Source: Heterotrichella gracilis (Eukaryota; Sar; Xanthophyceae; Tribonematales; Xanthonemataceae). From it: a stretch of DNA of 56,055 nt. Shown one piece after another: positions 20,149 through 33,002 of the stretch; within the stretch, counting starts at the first letter, position 1; each line of letters starts with the position of its first letter. The stretch lies in assembly GCA_032358255.1 (NCBI GenBank), contig JAULBX010025774.1, positions 1-56,055 of the forward strand. Reading direction: 5' to 3'. The position numbers and the translations under genes are program-made. Under the pieces are notes generated by a model, which saw only the letters and a list, made by a program, of their open reading frames with translations, ran no database searches and was not told where the DNA came from.

Positions 20149-23100
20149 TCACCCCTTCTTGGTCTTGGTTGACCCAGTCTTGCGGGGTGGCGGTGCTTTG
20201 TGCTTTCGGGGAGGGGGGCGCTTCTTGGTGGCAGGCTTCTTGTGCGGGGGAGGGCGCTTTGGCTTACGATTCTTGTGAGGTGGGGGGCGCTTGGGCTTCT
20301 TGGCTGGGGCTTTCTTGGGTGGGGGGCGCCTTTTGGGCACCGATGACGGCTTGACGACTCGAGTTGGGGACTTGTATGGAACGCCCTGGCCCTGCAAGCC
20401 AAGGGACATGTGTCAGCCTTGAGTCACCAGGTGATGCATGCACATGGGCACACATGGTGGCCAAGACGCCCCCTGCGCCGATGCAATTACATGCCTGGGC
20501 ACATACGCAGGGCATAGTGGCAGCTGTTGAGCAAGTGCATGGGGTCCTGCCTACATCTTACTTTTACTACATTTCAGCGATACAGCCAGATCAGCAGCCA
20601 GTCCTACATGCCTTGCGCCACCCAGCCCTGTCCAGGCACTGCGAACATCCAGCTGCACCGCATGCACCCCCTCCCACCCCGCGCACCTGTCCCTTGATGA
20701 CGTTGACGGGGAAGTTGGCGTTGGCCTGGAACACCCCCGACGGGGTGTACTTGGGTATCACGTTCTCGCCATGGACCACATTGTCCGCCACGTCTTTGAA
20801 TGCAAAGTCCAGCGGGAAGTTGTCGGGGGTGACGTTGGTATCCCAGTAGTTGCCGTAGGTGTTCTGCAGCACAATCCACTTGGATCCAGGCCCGCGCACC
20901 GCCACTGTCTTGAGGGAACCCAGGCCTCGGATGGACTGCAGCGGGAGCGAGATGTGCGTGAGGGGGAGGATGGGAGGGGAAGGTGCTGCCAGGATGAGAC
21001 TGTTTCATTGCTTACTTGTCCTCCTTTACCACCGCAGTGTGTCGTAAACAGGCTGTGAGGCGGCAGTGACTCACATACTACTCACATTTTGATATAATTT
21101 GAAGCAGGGGAATTGGCGGCAACATACATGCACAGCGAACACACATGCGCATCCTGCCATGCCCCAAGGTAGGGCCAGTGTTGCGTGCTTAGTATGGCTG
21201 CAGACTGAGAGTCTGTGCCTGTAGACGCGGGTAGGGTGTGTGGGCATATTTGTCACCCACTGACACCGTCAGCCACGTCCACCCGCCTGACTTAGGATAT
21301 AGGTTACGGTTTAGGGTTTAGGATCGCGCACCGACACCGTAAGCCTCATCCACCCCCCTGGATAGTTGTGCTGCGCCAGGCGCACAGTCATGCTGCGGGG
21401 GGCCTCGCACTGCACCCGCCGGTACACAATGCCGACAGGGGTGTTGCCGGTCCATTCTGGGACAGTCAGCTGCAAGGGAAGGAAAATGTGGTTACAGCAT
21501 GGGAGTAATTCATTAATTGGGCATAGGAATTGCATCTCCAGAAAGCGTGACAGGACACCAACACAGGTGCAGCGGCAGAGGTGTCAACGAGAAACTGTAC
21601 AGCGCACTAGTTGCAACAACATTTCCAACAGTCTGATGAGCCCGAGTTGGCTCCCTCTTGACTGTCTCAAAATTGTCTGTAAGTACTAATTCAAATTTGA
21701 CCCAGCACCCCCTGCTTACCTTTGCCATTGTGATCTGCGGCAGCTGGATGTCGTTCTTGTCGCAGTTGTAGCAGCGCCCCGCCACCTGCACCGTGATGCG
21801 CCTGGCAACGGTGCATGCGTACTGGCGGCTGTCCATGCAGCCAATCTCAAGGCAGACGCTGCGCAAAGGAGGGGAGGGGGGTCACGGCAGACACAGGCAG
21901 GGGGATTTTCACAAAATGATTAATTCGAATGTGGTACAATTTGGTCCCTAGAGAGTGCTAATCTGGCTGTTTTGTCACAATGCATATGATAATCCCAACA
22001 AATGATGTTGTTGTTCCATCCTAGAGAGTGTCATGGTCTTTCCAACGCCACCTAGTGAATCGCCCCAAATGCTGTCACACACACCTGCACCCATCCTGTG
22101 GCAGGTCAAACAGCGGGTTGTCTGCACCGATGTAGGCCACGTTGTAGAATGGCCACGTGTCGGCGTCAGGTGCGCCCAGCTGGCATGTGCCCTCGGTGGG
22201 TGCGTCCTTGGGGCCGCCCAGCGCCAGCATTTGACCCACCGTCCAGTCGCCAAACACCATGGAGTTGCGGGCGATATCAGGTGTGGGTGGCAGGGGTGGG
22301 GGAGGGGGTGGTGCCGAGATGGACTGCACGTGTGATGGTGGAGTGAGCTAGGATGCAAGCAAAGGCCAGTGCATGTGTGCGGGTACCAGGTGGCCACATG
22401 CTGCACGCTCAACTGGTCAACACCCAATGAAGTATTTCTGAACAGTAAAAATAATAACAGTAAATTCCTTTTTTTAAGTTCCATACATTGTAAAACACTA
22501 AACTATCTAATTTGACTCAATAGTACTTTAACACTAAGTCTGCGAGCCCGGGTTGCTTCCTGTATGTGGCTGGCAGATATATCTTGTGATCTTGTAAGTT
22601 TATTTTTATATCAGTCAAGTTGTTGATGAGTGTATGCCTAGCGGTACCCCATGCATGCACTGCCCACGCTAGCCAAGGGGCAGGTACGCACCACTCGCTT
22701 CTTGCCCTTTCTGGTGAACTGCACCCCCGTGTCAAACACCCCTGTGTCCCCATCATCCTCAATCACGTTGTAGGCAGTCACTGTGGCGCCAAGGTCGTTG
22801 GTGAAGCGGAAGTTGAGGGGGGCGCGGGGCACAGAGGAGATCTCGAAGGCCGCGCCCCATGCATTGGTCATGGCCACCCACGGCATGTTGGCGCCAGACA
22901 CCTCGATCTTGGTGATGCCGCCGGTGCCTGCCACTTGCTGCAAGGAGGAGTGGGAGAAGGGGAGGTGAGAGGCTGGGAAGGGGGGGGTGACGCCTCATGG
23001 AGAGGGTACCAGTGGGCAAGGGGGTCAGCTGCCCACATGCACAGATGGAGCAGCATGCAACCAAGCACATGCACATTTCCTAGCCCCCACGGTATATCAC

Positions 23101-25118
23101 GCATGGCCTTCCACATGCGCGCCCACAATGCTGGCCCTCCACATGCACACCCAGGGCCAGCCATCAGGTCATATGTACTTTTGAACCCCAAAAGTGCCTC
23201 CCATGGTTCCAACAGTGCCAGGAAACAGCTGCTTGGACCGCATGTGCAAGACTGGCTGCTAATCCGGCTGTACTGCTGGAGATGCATGTAACTAACTAAC
23301 TAACATTGCCTCCCTCACCATTGCCCACACGCGCGCCCACCCCCCTGCCCCCCTGTTGGTATCCACCCGCAGCTGGATGCTCCCCGGGGGCTGGCACTCG
23401 ATTTGTCGGTACTTGATGTTGATGTTGCCGATGGGGTCCGGGTTGCTGAACTGCAGGGAGTGGGGGGCAGGACGGGTAAGGGAGGGTAAAAGGCACAGAG
23501 AGGGTCAAGCGGTCCAAGGTTGTCATGGGCAGGGGTTGTGGCCCCTGCCTTATTGGCATGTGCATCACTGGCAGAGGAAGTGAAGATATGGCCCCACTAT
23601 GGCAGGAGTACCTACAGCATATGTGGCGCAATGGTGCATGCGATGTGACCCAATGTGTGCACCCCACCACCCAGCGCCCGACCTGCTGGAAGGTCCTGTA
23701 CGGGATGTCAAAGTGGTTCTTGCCGCACTCTGGGCACTGGTCGGTGATCTGCACATAGATGGAAGGCTGGCGCCCGCAGGTGGTGTCACGGTTGTCGTCA
23801 CACGAGATCTCAAAGCAGGCGCTGCAGGGGGGGGTTTGGGAGGGGGTCAAAGGGGGATATGACAGGGGGGGCTACACACAAGGGGTGAGGCGTGAGCAAT
23901 GAGCCAAACAAGCGACAGAGGCCTGCATCTCACTATGGGGCCAAATATAATCTTCCCCCACATGCCTGTAGACCCTTCCGCGTTGCCATTCATCAAAACG
24001 CATGAAAACCCTATCCCGCTGCCGCCCACCCGCTGCCTGCCCCCCTTTCCTCCCCTTGCCCCTCACCCGCATGCCTGCACCGCCAGCTCCTTGAAGAGCG
24101 GGTTGCGTGTGGCCATGGCAGCAACACTCCAGAAGGGGTAGGAGGTGCGCGGGATGTCCCCGTACCCACAGCTGCCCTGTGGGGGGTGGGGGGTGGGGAT
24201 GTGGGTGTGGAGGGGCAGGCAACAGCGAGCAGATGTGTGGGGAGGGTGTAAATGAAGTGATTCGGGCAATTAGCAGGGGTGGCTGAAAGAGAGCAAAGGC
24301 ATAACAAAGCACGCATAGAGAGCAGTAGGAAGCAGCTGGTGGAAAGAACAGAGTGTATACCAAGGGGTACATACCACATCGAGGCCATATGAGGGCAGGT
24401 CGGGGTTCTTCCCCTCGAACCAGCCCCCGTAGCAGGTGGCGATGCCGCTGGTCCAGCCAGACAGCGCCTGCCTGAAGTAGGGGGCCACAGAGGGGGCGGG
24501 GGACTTGCTCTTGCCCCACACCCAGGGCTGCGGGGGTGCAGGGGGGCTGACCCAGTTGTCTGGCAGGGAGCTGGTGGAGCGAGGGGCGTCAAGGGGATCT
24601 ACGCGGGTGGGGGGGGGAGGAGGGGAGGGCAGCTGGAACCCATGCTGCGCATAGTAGCGGAAGGACTGGTAGGGCCAGTCAGTGGTGTTGGCCTCCGGGG
24701 TGGGGGTGGAGGGGGCTGGCGGGGGGCCAGGCAGTGGGGTGTTATCCGGGGATGGGGAGGGGGAGGAAGGCCCCCCCGCCTCGTCAAGCGCGCGCACCCC
24801 TTGTCGCTGCTGCAGGGGCTGCGCTGTGGGGTGCAGGGAGGGTGCCAGGAGGTGCGCGGCGGCGTCTGCCAGGTGGCCGGCCAGGGATAGAGGAGTTTGG
24901 GCCAGGCGCTGGAGTGTGGTGGTGGGCGTGGTGGTGGTGGGCTGGGCTTCCCTGGGTTCAGCGGTGGGGAGGGAGCGGCGGGCGAGAGGTTGTTGTTGTT
25001 GTTGCTGCTGCTGTTGTTGTTGTTGCTGGTGGGTGGTGGCGGTGGCGGTGGTGGCGGTGGCGAGGAACAACAGCAGGGTGAGGAGGGGGAGGAGGGTGTA
25101 CTGGCCAGGGGAGGACAT
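20149..25118 (-). CDS. Secreted double expansin (two DPBB + CBM63 units) with Lys/Pro-rich tail
   Basis: Exons in coding order: 24375-25118, 24067-24176, 23683-23821, 23319-23450, 22692-22937, 22085-22323, 21720-21858, 21332-21469, 20687-20935, 20149-20391; about 792 residues. A signal peptide (hydrophobic Leu-rich core, residues about 8-22) is followed by Thr/Gln/Pro-rich low complexity to about 220. Unit 1 has a six-stranded DPBB domain (about 222-331: GIATCYGGW, then GACFEISCDD, CPECGKNHFD) and a CBM63-like domain (about 332-457). Unit 2 repeats this at about 475-583 and 584-712. Residues 713-792 are PKRPPPHK-type basic repeats. Expansins loosen walls without hydrolysis; the HFD aspartate is needed. 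Unit 1 has it; unit 2 aligns without gaps as NDIQLP and lacks it. Exons 3 and 7 are both 139 nt in the same phase, so one unit duplicated within the gene. Likely acts in the extracellular matrix; the basic tail could bind anionic wall polymers. Confidence 0.9.
21257..21360 (-). repeat. Ghost of expansin exon-8 end, with TTTAGGG spacer
   Basis: Exon 8 ends at 21332. Its last 30 or so bases (21332-21360, GACACCGTAAGCCTCATCC on +) recur at 21262-21290 as GACACCGTCAGCCACGTCC, offset 71 bp, inside intron 8. GGTTTAGGGTTTAGG lies between the copies (about 21308-21322). On the minus strand the copy is still followed by GTGGGT, a usable donor. Confidence 0.85.
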
Positions 25119-27375
25119 CCTGCAGAAAGGGAGGGGGCTAGCAAGTCAGCTTCAGGTGAGCGCAGTGTGCGTGTGCGTGAAGTGTGTGGTACCCATATAG
25201 TGCGGAGGGTATGCACCACCACAGTGCACCACTGATGCCACAGCCTGCAGCAGTGGCTGGGTCACCCGCTTTAGAGCAGGATGGGCAATGTGACAAGTGT
25301 ACATGCAGCACAAGTTGCAAGGAGGTGCGTGTGACGCAGGGCAGGGCTGAAGGTGGCGTTGCTTGTGAGTGGACCAGTGCATGTGTACTTGCCCCTGCAG
25401 GGGACACAATTGGCATGGCAAGGGCCCTAGGGCTAGGGCCAGCTGGGGCCTAGAAGGAGACACGCCCGGATACCAGACGCCGCGCACAAAGCCAAGACGG
25501 GAATTAGGCACAGGCCAAGCCGTGCGAGGCGCATGACAGACCAGTGCCAGCACCTAGGCAGCCGTCCTGGACAGAACGCTAGATGCATGCATGTGGTTCG
25601 AACAGGGTGCGCCTGTGTAGTGGTAGGAAACATGGGCGGCGTTGGGGCCTCTCATGCCAATTGTGCTACGGGTACCTTGCGGGGGTAGACTGTGGTAGAG
25701 CCCCTACCACCGGGGGGTTGCGCCGCTACGGATTGCCACCCGGTCGCCGCAGCAGGACACCACCCGTTGCGCGACGGCTTGCAACTGCAAGCTTGAAGGC
25801 GCACAGCACAAGCTTGAGAGCTCCAGCCTGACGGTCTTGTATCCGTCACAATGACTAAAGCGCCGCTAGCCCTGCATGTATCCAACGCACGTGGTGTGGG
25901 CACGGGCGCGGACAGGATTGTGCTGGTTGACATGTCATGGCCGCGACACACGACGCAACACGAAGGGGACAACAGGGACGAACGTGCGCGGGGAATGCCA
26001 GCGCAAGGACGCTGCTGCCCCCGCCTTGAACAAACCCTTGTGCACCACATGAAACGACACCCTGGCGGGTTACCCCGCGGATCACATTCAAGCCCCACAA
26101 TGCTAGGTGCCCCACCCTGCACACATGTGCATACAGGATGTGCGGCGGTATGGGGAGTGTCTCTGCAAAGCAGTCACCACACACCAGCGCCGATGACGCA
26201 ACACTAGCCCTTGCACACCTCTGATTGACGATGGCCAGTGCGCCTGGTACACTTAGCCAAAAAGTTGGGGCACAGGTCGTGTATGAACATGTGCGGGTGC
26301 ATGTGCAAGGCCAGCAGGGGACAGTGCATCGCGGAACCAAGAAATTGTTCCCAAACGCACCAGTAAAGCGCGGTAGCATGCCGTTGTTGCAGTATAGCAC
26401 GCGCGTTCCGCACAACGCTGCTCGATGTCCAGCGAAAATGGAAGCTGTCCGGTGCATCCAGGTAGCTTGGCTGGCAGCTCACAGCCACCTGCAGTTGCAA
26501 CACAAAGTTGAGAACCACAGCTGCTTATTCAACAGCAAAGTTTAGGCTGTGGCAGGCCGTTTTCAAAGCAGTCATGGCCGGAGGGGGAGGAGCGCTGGCA
26601 TGCATGCTTGACGAAGGTATCCAAGCACCACTCACCGGGGCACCGGCACTCCACAGGTATACACTGCAGTATGCAGCAAACTGCACTCCGACGAGTGCCA
26701 AATAGGAGCTGCGATTGGTGGTGTTGCACTAGGTATTCCTTGTGGCAGACTTCTTGACGTGACGTTTTGTATGTGATGTGACTTACCCCCCACAGCTAAA
26801 AGCTCACACAAAATTTCGAATAGGATTTCAAACACGGCAAATTACACCATTTCGCATTGCAGGTGATTATGGCGGGGGGCTTTCGGCCATAAGTTTAGAC
26901 CTTCAATACCAGACCTTCAAAGGAAGGAGACATACGCTTCGACGCGAATAGCTGTCGTGGTTGCAATCGTCTGAGCATGCCTTGCAGCGACACACGCACC
27001 TTGATGCCTTACCGGTTGCTTCCGCCTTCCAGCAGCGCAGATGTTTGCTCTGTAAGAGTCCTGCCGTCTACCGTTTATTGGTGTTGCACCTGTTCGTGTT
27101 GAGCTGTTGAGTCTTCACATGCCGTGAACGCCAGCTGGTGTGGCGCCAGAGTGGCACGTGTTCATGGTGGTTCACCCTGCCACTCGGCTTTTCTACTACG
27201 CCGCGGCCAGTGGCAGTAGGTTGGACGTCACGGGGTGGTGCGGTATCGTCCCTACTAGGAGCCTCCTAGGCCAGGAGTCCTGGGACTGACTGGTGACACC
27301 CAGTTGGCCAGCCTCGTGCCAGGTGTCCCAATAGGCGAGCCCACCAGGCAAACAGGCACGTGGAACAAGACAGGG
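25119..27375. other. Expansin upstream region
   Basis: It lies between the expansin start (25118) and the RWP-RK 3' UTR. Several frames of 60-200 codons exist on both strands, but none shows a recognisable motif or a consistent exon chain. I see no tRNA or clear transposon. Promoter elements were not identified. Confidence 0.4.
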
Positions 27376-27830
27376 TTACAGCTCTGTGCCTGGGCAGCGT
27401 TCTTCTAGTCCATCAACCTGGGGCAACCCCGCAGCTGGCACTGCACCGCAGCTGACACCGCCTCCCACATACCAGGCAACACATGCTGCAGTGTGCAATC
27501 TGGTGCTGCAGTATGCCCTATCACTGCCACTATCACCACCCCTGGCTGGTTGTGCCCATACCCCACACCCAGCACCCACTCCGCCAGTGCCAGCCTGCTC
27601 TGAGTGGGACAACACAACTATGAGCCAACCACCCAAATTGGTCATCACGCCAACCAGTCCTGGCGTGGGCAAGCCTCACCACCAGCAGCTGTTTGAGTTC
27701 ACAGGTTTCAAAGTTTTTAGCGGGTGGTGCTTTACCGCATGGGCAAACCTGTCTTCCAACAGGCTGCTGCCAGCTTCAGTCCTCCTCCTTGGGCCCAATC
27801 CATTGCGTGTTGAGGCGCTCGCATATACCC
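27376..27830 (-). other. Putative RWP-RK gene 3' UTR and TGTAA signal
   Basis: TGTAA (read on -) is at 27376-27380, 451 bases after the stop. The pentamer is the usual chlorophyte polyadenylation signal; the assignment is inference. Confidence 0.4.
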
Positions 27831-30800
27831 CTACAGGTGTGCCACCATTCCCCGGAACAGCTCCAGCTCCATACCCCCACACACCATCCCCTCCAGGTCA
27901 GCTCCACATTCCCCCCCTTGAACCCCCACCGACTGCAGCTGTATCCCACCGCAATCCCCCACCACGCTGTCCCACCCCTGCCCCAAGCTGAGGTGCGGGG
28001 TGGCGAGGATGGTGGGCAGCGCACAGGCAAATGGGCTAGCCATAGGGGGCAGAGGAGTGGCCCACTGTGGTGACTGCAACCCCACGCCGTGCGGGCTCAC
28101 AAACGCAAACGACATCTGCTGCTGCACTGCATCCGGCGCCATGTGGGGCTGCTGCTGCGCCACAGGCGTGCCGCATGCAGCCGCGACCACGCCATGCACC
28201 ATGCCCAGGCCAGCGCTACAGTCCACCGGCGATTGCAAAAATTGCTGCAGCGTGTGCCCACCGCTCCTGCCCCCGCCGCTCAGTGGGGAGGCTGGCCCTG
28301 GGCTTGACCCCGTCCCGCCCCTGGCCGCCATGCGCCTTTGGGTGTAGCCGTACTTGAAGTGCTGCTGCCTGAGGCGCTTGGTGCCCTGGCCTAGGTCGGG
28401 CGACTGCGCTGAGGCAAGCTGGGCGCGCTCGGCAAGCAGGTCCTGGAGGGTGCCGCCCTGCGCAGGGATGGGGCGAGGAATGTTGAGTGGAAGGAATTAA
28501 AACAGAAGACATTTTAATAATAATCACAATACTTTATAAGATTTCTTCAAAGAAATTTTCATAAATATATGAAAATGATAAACAGCAATAACAATACAGC
28601 ATGCATATGGGCGAAGGTATTCCAGCAAGATGCATGCTGCGATGCACGGCTCGTGTTGGCCGCACGCAATGCAATGCCTGCAAAAATGTTGCTCAACACG
28701 TGCCTTCTTGGACGTGCACCTGACAGTGCAACTAGCGCTAGCCATGCACAGGCGGTAGCACCCACTGTCAGATGCAATGGCATCCCTGATACATGCAACC
28801 ATAATATAGCGCACTATCTAACTAGTCCGTCTCCACAGCCACCCCGGGTGGTGGCCTCACCTCCGCCCCCCCACCCACCCCCCCACCCACCCACCTGTGC
28901 CAGCGGCGACCCCTGCCCTGCCTCCGACACCCCCGCGATCAGCTTGTCCACAGAGCGCAGCTTGCGGAAGGGCCAGCGCCGCACCCCGTGGGCCCGGCAG
29001 GCGCGCTTGAGTGCGCCCGGTGATGCATGGAGGTGGTGGGCTGCTGCTGCTATGGGCATGTGGAACACGCGCTGCAGGTCGGCAAGGGGGAGGACGTGGC
29101 GCGGGGAGGACCTGGGATGGAGGGAGGGGAGGAGGGGTTGTGGGTGGAAAGTCCTCAAAAAGCCATGGGGAGGTGTGTGCTACCTCAGGTGTCATGCGCA
29201 GCACTGCGCCGCAATGTGCTCAGCTTGTGCGGTACATGGCAATGGCGCTCAAACCCTAAACACTAAACCTAGCCCGGTAACACTGGGTGCGGGCAATGGC
29301 ACATGGCCATGTGGGCAAAGCATGCACAAGTGCTTGTGCCAGTATCTTCCCCACCTGCTGTCCCCTGTCGCGCCCCCCTCCTCCTCCCCCGCCTCCGATC
29401 CCCCCAGGCTGTGTGACACCAGGCTGGGGGTGCCCCTCTCGCTGCTGCCTGGACCACATGACCACCCCGTGCAGCTGTCGGCATCACAGGAACGGGCAGG
29501 GGCTAGCACCAGCGGTGGGCCATGGGGGGTGGTGTGGGTGGAGAGTGGTGGGGGGTGGTCGTGCTCCCCACTGGCCTCAAGGTTGAGGAAGCCCTGGAAG
29601 GAAGGGGTACATCATGGGTACCATACGCTGAGAGGCCAGGGGTGAAGGGTGGTGTATGCGCATTGGCACTTGCTTGCTCAAGCACCTTTGCAATGCATCA
29701 TAATGTTTTGGGTATAAGCATCAAGTATGTGTATGTGGTATACATTATTTTAAAATTGCTTTAGTTTGCCATGCCATGCACCCCAAGGCAACCTAAAGCA
29801 CTTTTAATACAATATGCCTTGCCTTGCCTGGCATGCCATGCCATCCCATGTGTACACATAATTACTGCACTCACATACCCACACATAGCCTATGTGTACT
29901 ATGAGGGTTACCCACCCCTTAGGGGTGCCTCTCTGCCTTGCCCCCGAGTGCAGGCGATGACCCTGCGCTCTGTGTCATTTGTCTATGGCCGTTTGACCCG
30001 GGTGGGAGGAGCCCCCGGGGATGGCTACGGCGCTGCCGCCCCTTTAATATTCCTTCTTGCCTATGTGTACTGCTGAATATCAATGCAACTGTGCGCGAGC
30101 CTCAGACACATTAGGTACACACCCTAGCGTGCCCAGTCCTCTGGGGAGGGGACCATTACATCCTACAGGCCTGCTCCCGATTCTTACCTGCAGCATCTCC
30201 TCACTGATGCTGCAGCCAGGCTGTGACCCTGCCTCAGGGACAGCCACAGGCAGCGCGGGGGCAAAATGCTGTGGGTGAGGGGGGGGGGCGGGGGTTGGGA
30301 GCGGCTGGCAGCTGCTCTCTGCCACACTCATAGCTGCACGTGCATGCATGATATCAGCAGGGTCAGTGCAATGACATGTGTTGAACCATGTTGCAGGATT
30401 GAAATGTGCAAAGTGAGAGTACGTGAGCTGAATGTAACATGCCCATTGACCGGACAGCAGATCATGCAAAATGTCTCATTGGGAGCAGGTTGGTGGGCAT
30501 AGCAAAATGGGCAGTGTGCACATGATCCTACCTCTCCACAGACTTGGCTGCATGGAGATTAACGTGTGGTTTGCCCCCCACCAGTGGGGACCACCAGCCT
30601 CCTGCCCCGCCCCCTTGGCACCTGGTGCGGGGGCAATGGTGATGTGGCAGATGCCATCGCCTGGCTGCTGGTGCTGGTGCTGGTGCTGGTGCTGGTGCTG
30701 GTGCTGCAGAGGCCGTTGCTGGTGAACAGAGTGTGGAGATTGTGGCTCCAGTGGCTGGGATTGGCCATCTGCAGAATGAGGAACGTGAAAATCAGGTAAA

Positions 30801-33002
30801 ATCAACCCTGTCCGGAACTGGGTCTCAGGAGAATCTATAGACAAGGAACCTATGCTGCACATCACAGCGTAGCTCAGAGTCTGCGCAGCACAACATGCCA
30901 AGGATAACAGTGAAGGCCTATGTTGATATCAAACATCAACCTTGAATGATTTAATTTTTTGCAGATGAATCTACAGATCAACATGATTACCATTTGCATC
31001 AAATTGAATTGCATGCACTCCTTGTCACCCCCTGCACGTACCAGGCGCCGGCAGCGGCATGTAGTCGTTGATCCAGTCAGTGATGGTGGTGATGAGGTCG
31101 ACCAGGGTGGTGCAGTAGGCCTGGGGCGCCTCGGCGTAGGAGGAGGGCACGCCGGGGGCGCCCTGCTTGGCTGCCAGCTGGCGATACACGGGGGCCAAGT
31201 GGTGCTCCAGGCAGGCGGCCTGCTGGGCGGACACGTCAGCGGCAATCTGCAAAGGCGGCGGGAGGAGGGTTACATGCCAGATTGCCGCTACCATCATCAT
31301 GTCAGAATTTCATTCGATAATGATAGTCAGGGGCGCTTTCAATGATGGGCATGGCGTGGGCACGTTGCTACCCACATTGCAGTCACTGTTACAGTATTAA
31401 GCTACTTGCCAATGCTGTGCAGTGCTGCGCAGCCTGTGCTACACTGCTTGCATGCATGTGTTGCAGGAGTGATATGCGCGCACCTGACCGGCTTGTGTGG
31501 CGCTGACTCCCATGGGGATGAGCACCTGCTTGGTCACGGGAAGGCCAGTTGGCTCAGAGGTCAGGTGTGTGTGCGACAGTGCCATGGATCCGAGCTGCGG
31601 CTGAAGAGGTGGGGAGGCATGGGGGTGGTAGGCGGAGCCTGGCTCACCGTCCAATGGGAGCGCCTGTAGAGCACCAGGGAAGGTAGGTGGGCACTTGGGC
31701 GGTGACCACGTTGTGCAAGGATGGTATAAGGTGCAGCAAGATTACAGAGCAATAGATAGCAACCAATTGGCGCCTGGTGGCATGGAACATTTAGTGGCTC
31801 TGGGACCCAAACCATGTGCAAGTGGATGCAGAATATGAGGTGGCCATGAGTGGCATGGGGCAGGAGCATGCGTATGACATATAGCCATGGCATCAAAAGT
31901 GAGTGGTTGGGTGCAAAACAAGTTGAAATCAGGTGGTGGATCAACGATGCACGAAGGGCACCCCCCTCTTACCGCTTCTTGCGCCATGCAGGTGGTGGGT
32001 GGCGCCCCTTGCTCACACCCCCAGTGGTCGTCACACACTGCATGGGGAAAAGGGCAGAGTTTTTTTTGGTGATGCGATTGCGTACATGTCCCGGGAGGTG
32101 CGGTGATACAGTGGGGAACTTCAGTACAAGCACCAGAGACTGAGAGCACATGTGAGGTGCCATTGGTGCAATTGCTGTGGCAATGACTGGAAAATTCAAG
32201 TAGAGCACATGCGTCATGTACAGATGGTGGGGTCAGACAGCATGCGGCAACACCAGAGGGTCCATATTTGCAGATCCCATCAACACATTGCACATTCGAT
32301 GTCAGGCCCACCTACCAATGTCAAACACGTTGAAGCTGAGGGGGTTGGACAGCTCAGGCTGCAGTGCGGGGTTGGAGGCAGAGCTAAGAGGTGGGGCGCT
32401 GGGTAGCGCATGCTGCTGGTGCAGGCCTGGCGCAACATGTGGCAAGGGAAGATGTGGTGGTGCAGGGGAGGGCGCTAGGATGTCCTGCAGGATTGCCTCT
32501 GCCACGTAGTCGTGGTGCGCAATGTCGTGGAACATCGGGGAGGGCAGTTGCAGGTGGTGGAGGGAGTCCAGGTGGGGAGGCGCTGCACGGCAGCAAAGCA
32601 GGGGCTGAGGGTATGTACGGATGGCCGCCAATGGGGTGTGCGTATGGGCTGTCATGTGTGTGTGTGAGAGAGCGTTTTTTGTGTTGCATGTGTGCGTGCA
32701 ATGTGTATGTGAGGCAAGATTGCAGATGGGATGCGCAACGGCATTGGCAAGGGAAATACACAGCTGCAGCACATGTCCAAACTGCAGACAGCACATGTGA
32801 ATGATGCACCCAAACATGCACAGCAACAGCATGCAAGGTTGCAGCAACCCCAAGTGGAACCTTGACCCACCCCACGACCACATGAACCTCCAGCGCTAAG
32901 CATGCACATGCATTTCCTCCCCCCGATCCCATGGCCATGTGTGCACCCACCTGGGCTGATGGCCCCACCACCATGCTCCCCCCGCTGCACCCACATGCTC
33001 AT
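27831..33002 (-). CDS. RWP-RK domain transcription factor (RKD-like)
   Basis: Exons in coding order: 32951-33002, 32316-32582, 31973-32037, 31484-31594 (the acceptor could be 6 bases earlier), 31042-31246, 30532-30768, 30188-30318, 29355-29593, 28895-29111, 27831-28457; about 716 residues with phase kept throughout. The RWP-RK domain is at about 445-496: LADLQRVFHMPIAAAAHHL, then LKRACRAHGV, RRWPFRKLRSVDKLI. The RWPxRK signature is intact (Arg481, Trp482, Pro483, Arg485, Lys486). Such proteins bind DNA and in algae and plants control nitrogen responses or gamete and germ-cell identity. No PB1 or GAF-like region of NIN-like proteins is visible, which favours the RKD class. Upstream there is a helical segment (about 166-233) and a QHQHQH run from a GCTGGT repeat. 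Downstream is a second basic patch, KRLRQQHFKYGYTQRR. The start ATG at 33002 is the nearest Met; exons 1 and 3 are the weakest. Confidence 0.82.
30663..30705. repeat. (GCTGGT)n coding microsatellite
   Basis: About seven GCTGGT units, read on the minus strand as alternating CAC/CAG codons for a His-Gln run in RWP-RK exon 6. Its length is likely to vary between strains. Confidence 0.9.

Noticed and set aside
24682..25200. 172-codon plus-strand frame opposite expansin exon 1
   Set aside because: It is a shadow of the low-complexity Gln/Pro/Thr coding sequence on the minus strand; no exon chain continues it.
25585..25610. GGTTCGAA resembling a tRNA T-loop
   Set aside because: No acceptor or anticodon stem can be folded around it; no tRNA was found elsewhere in the window.
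25652..26457. Overlapping minus-strand frames of 150-200 codons upstream of the expansin gene
   Set aside because: They have no recognisable motif, are rich in Cys, Arg and Ser, and do not join into a spliced gene in phase.
27386..27991. 201-codon plus-strand frame antisense to the RWP-RK 3' end
   Set aside because: It is Pro/Thr-rich shadow sequence without a domain; the minus strand has the better-supported gene end and TGTAA signal.
28569..29645. 358-codon plus-strand frame over RWP-RK exons 8 and 9
   Set aside because: It lies antisense to the conserved RWP-RK domain; length is explained by GC-rich composition.
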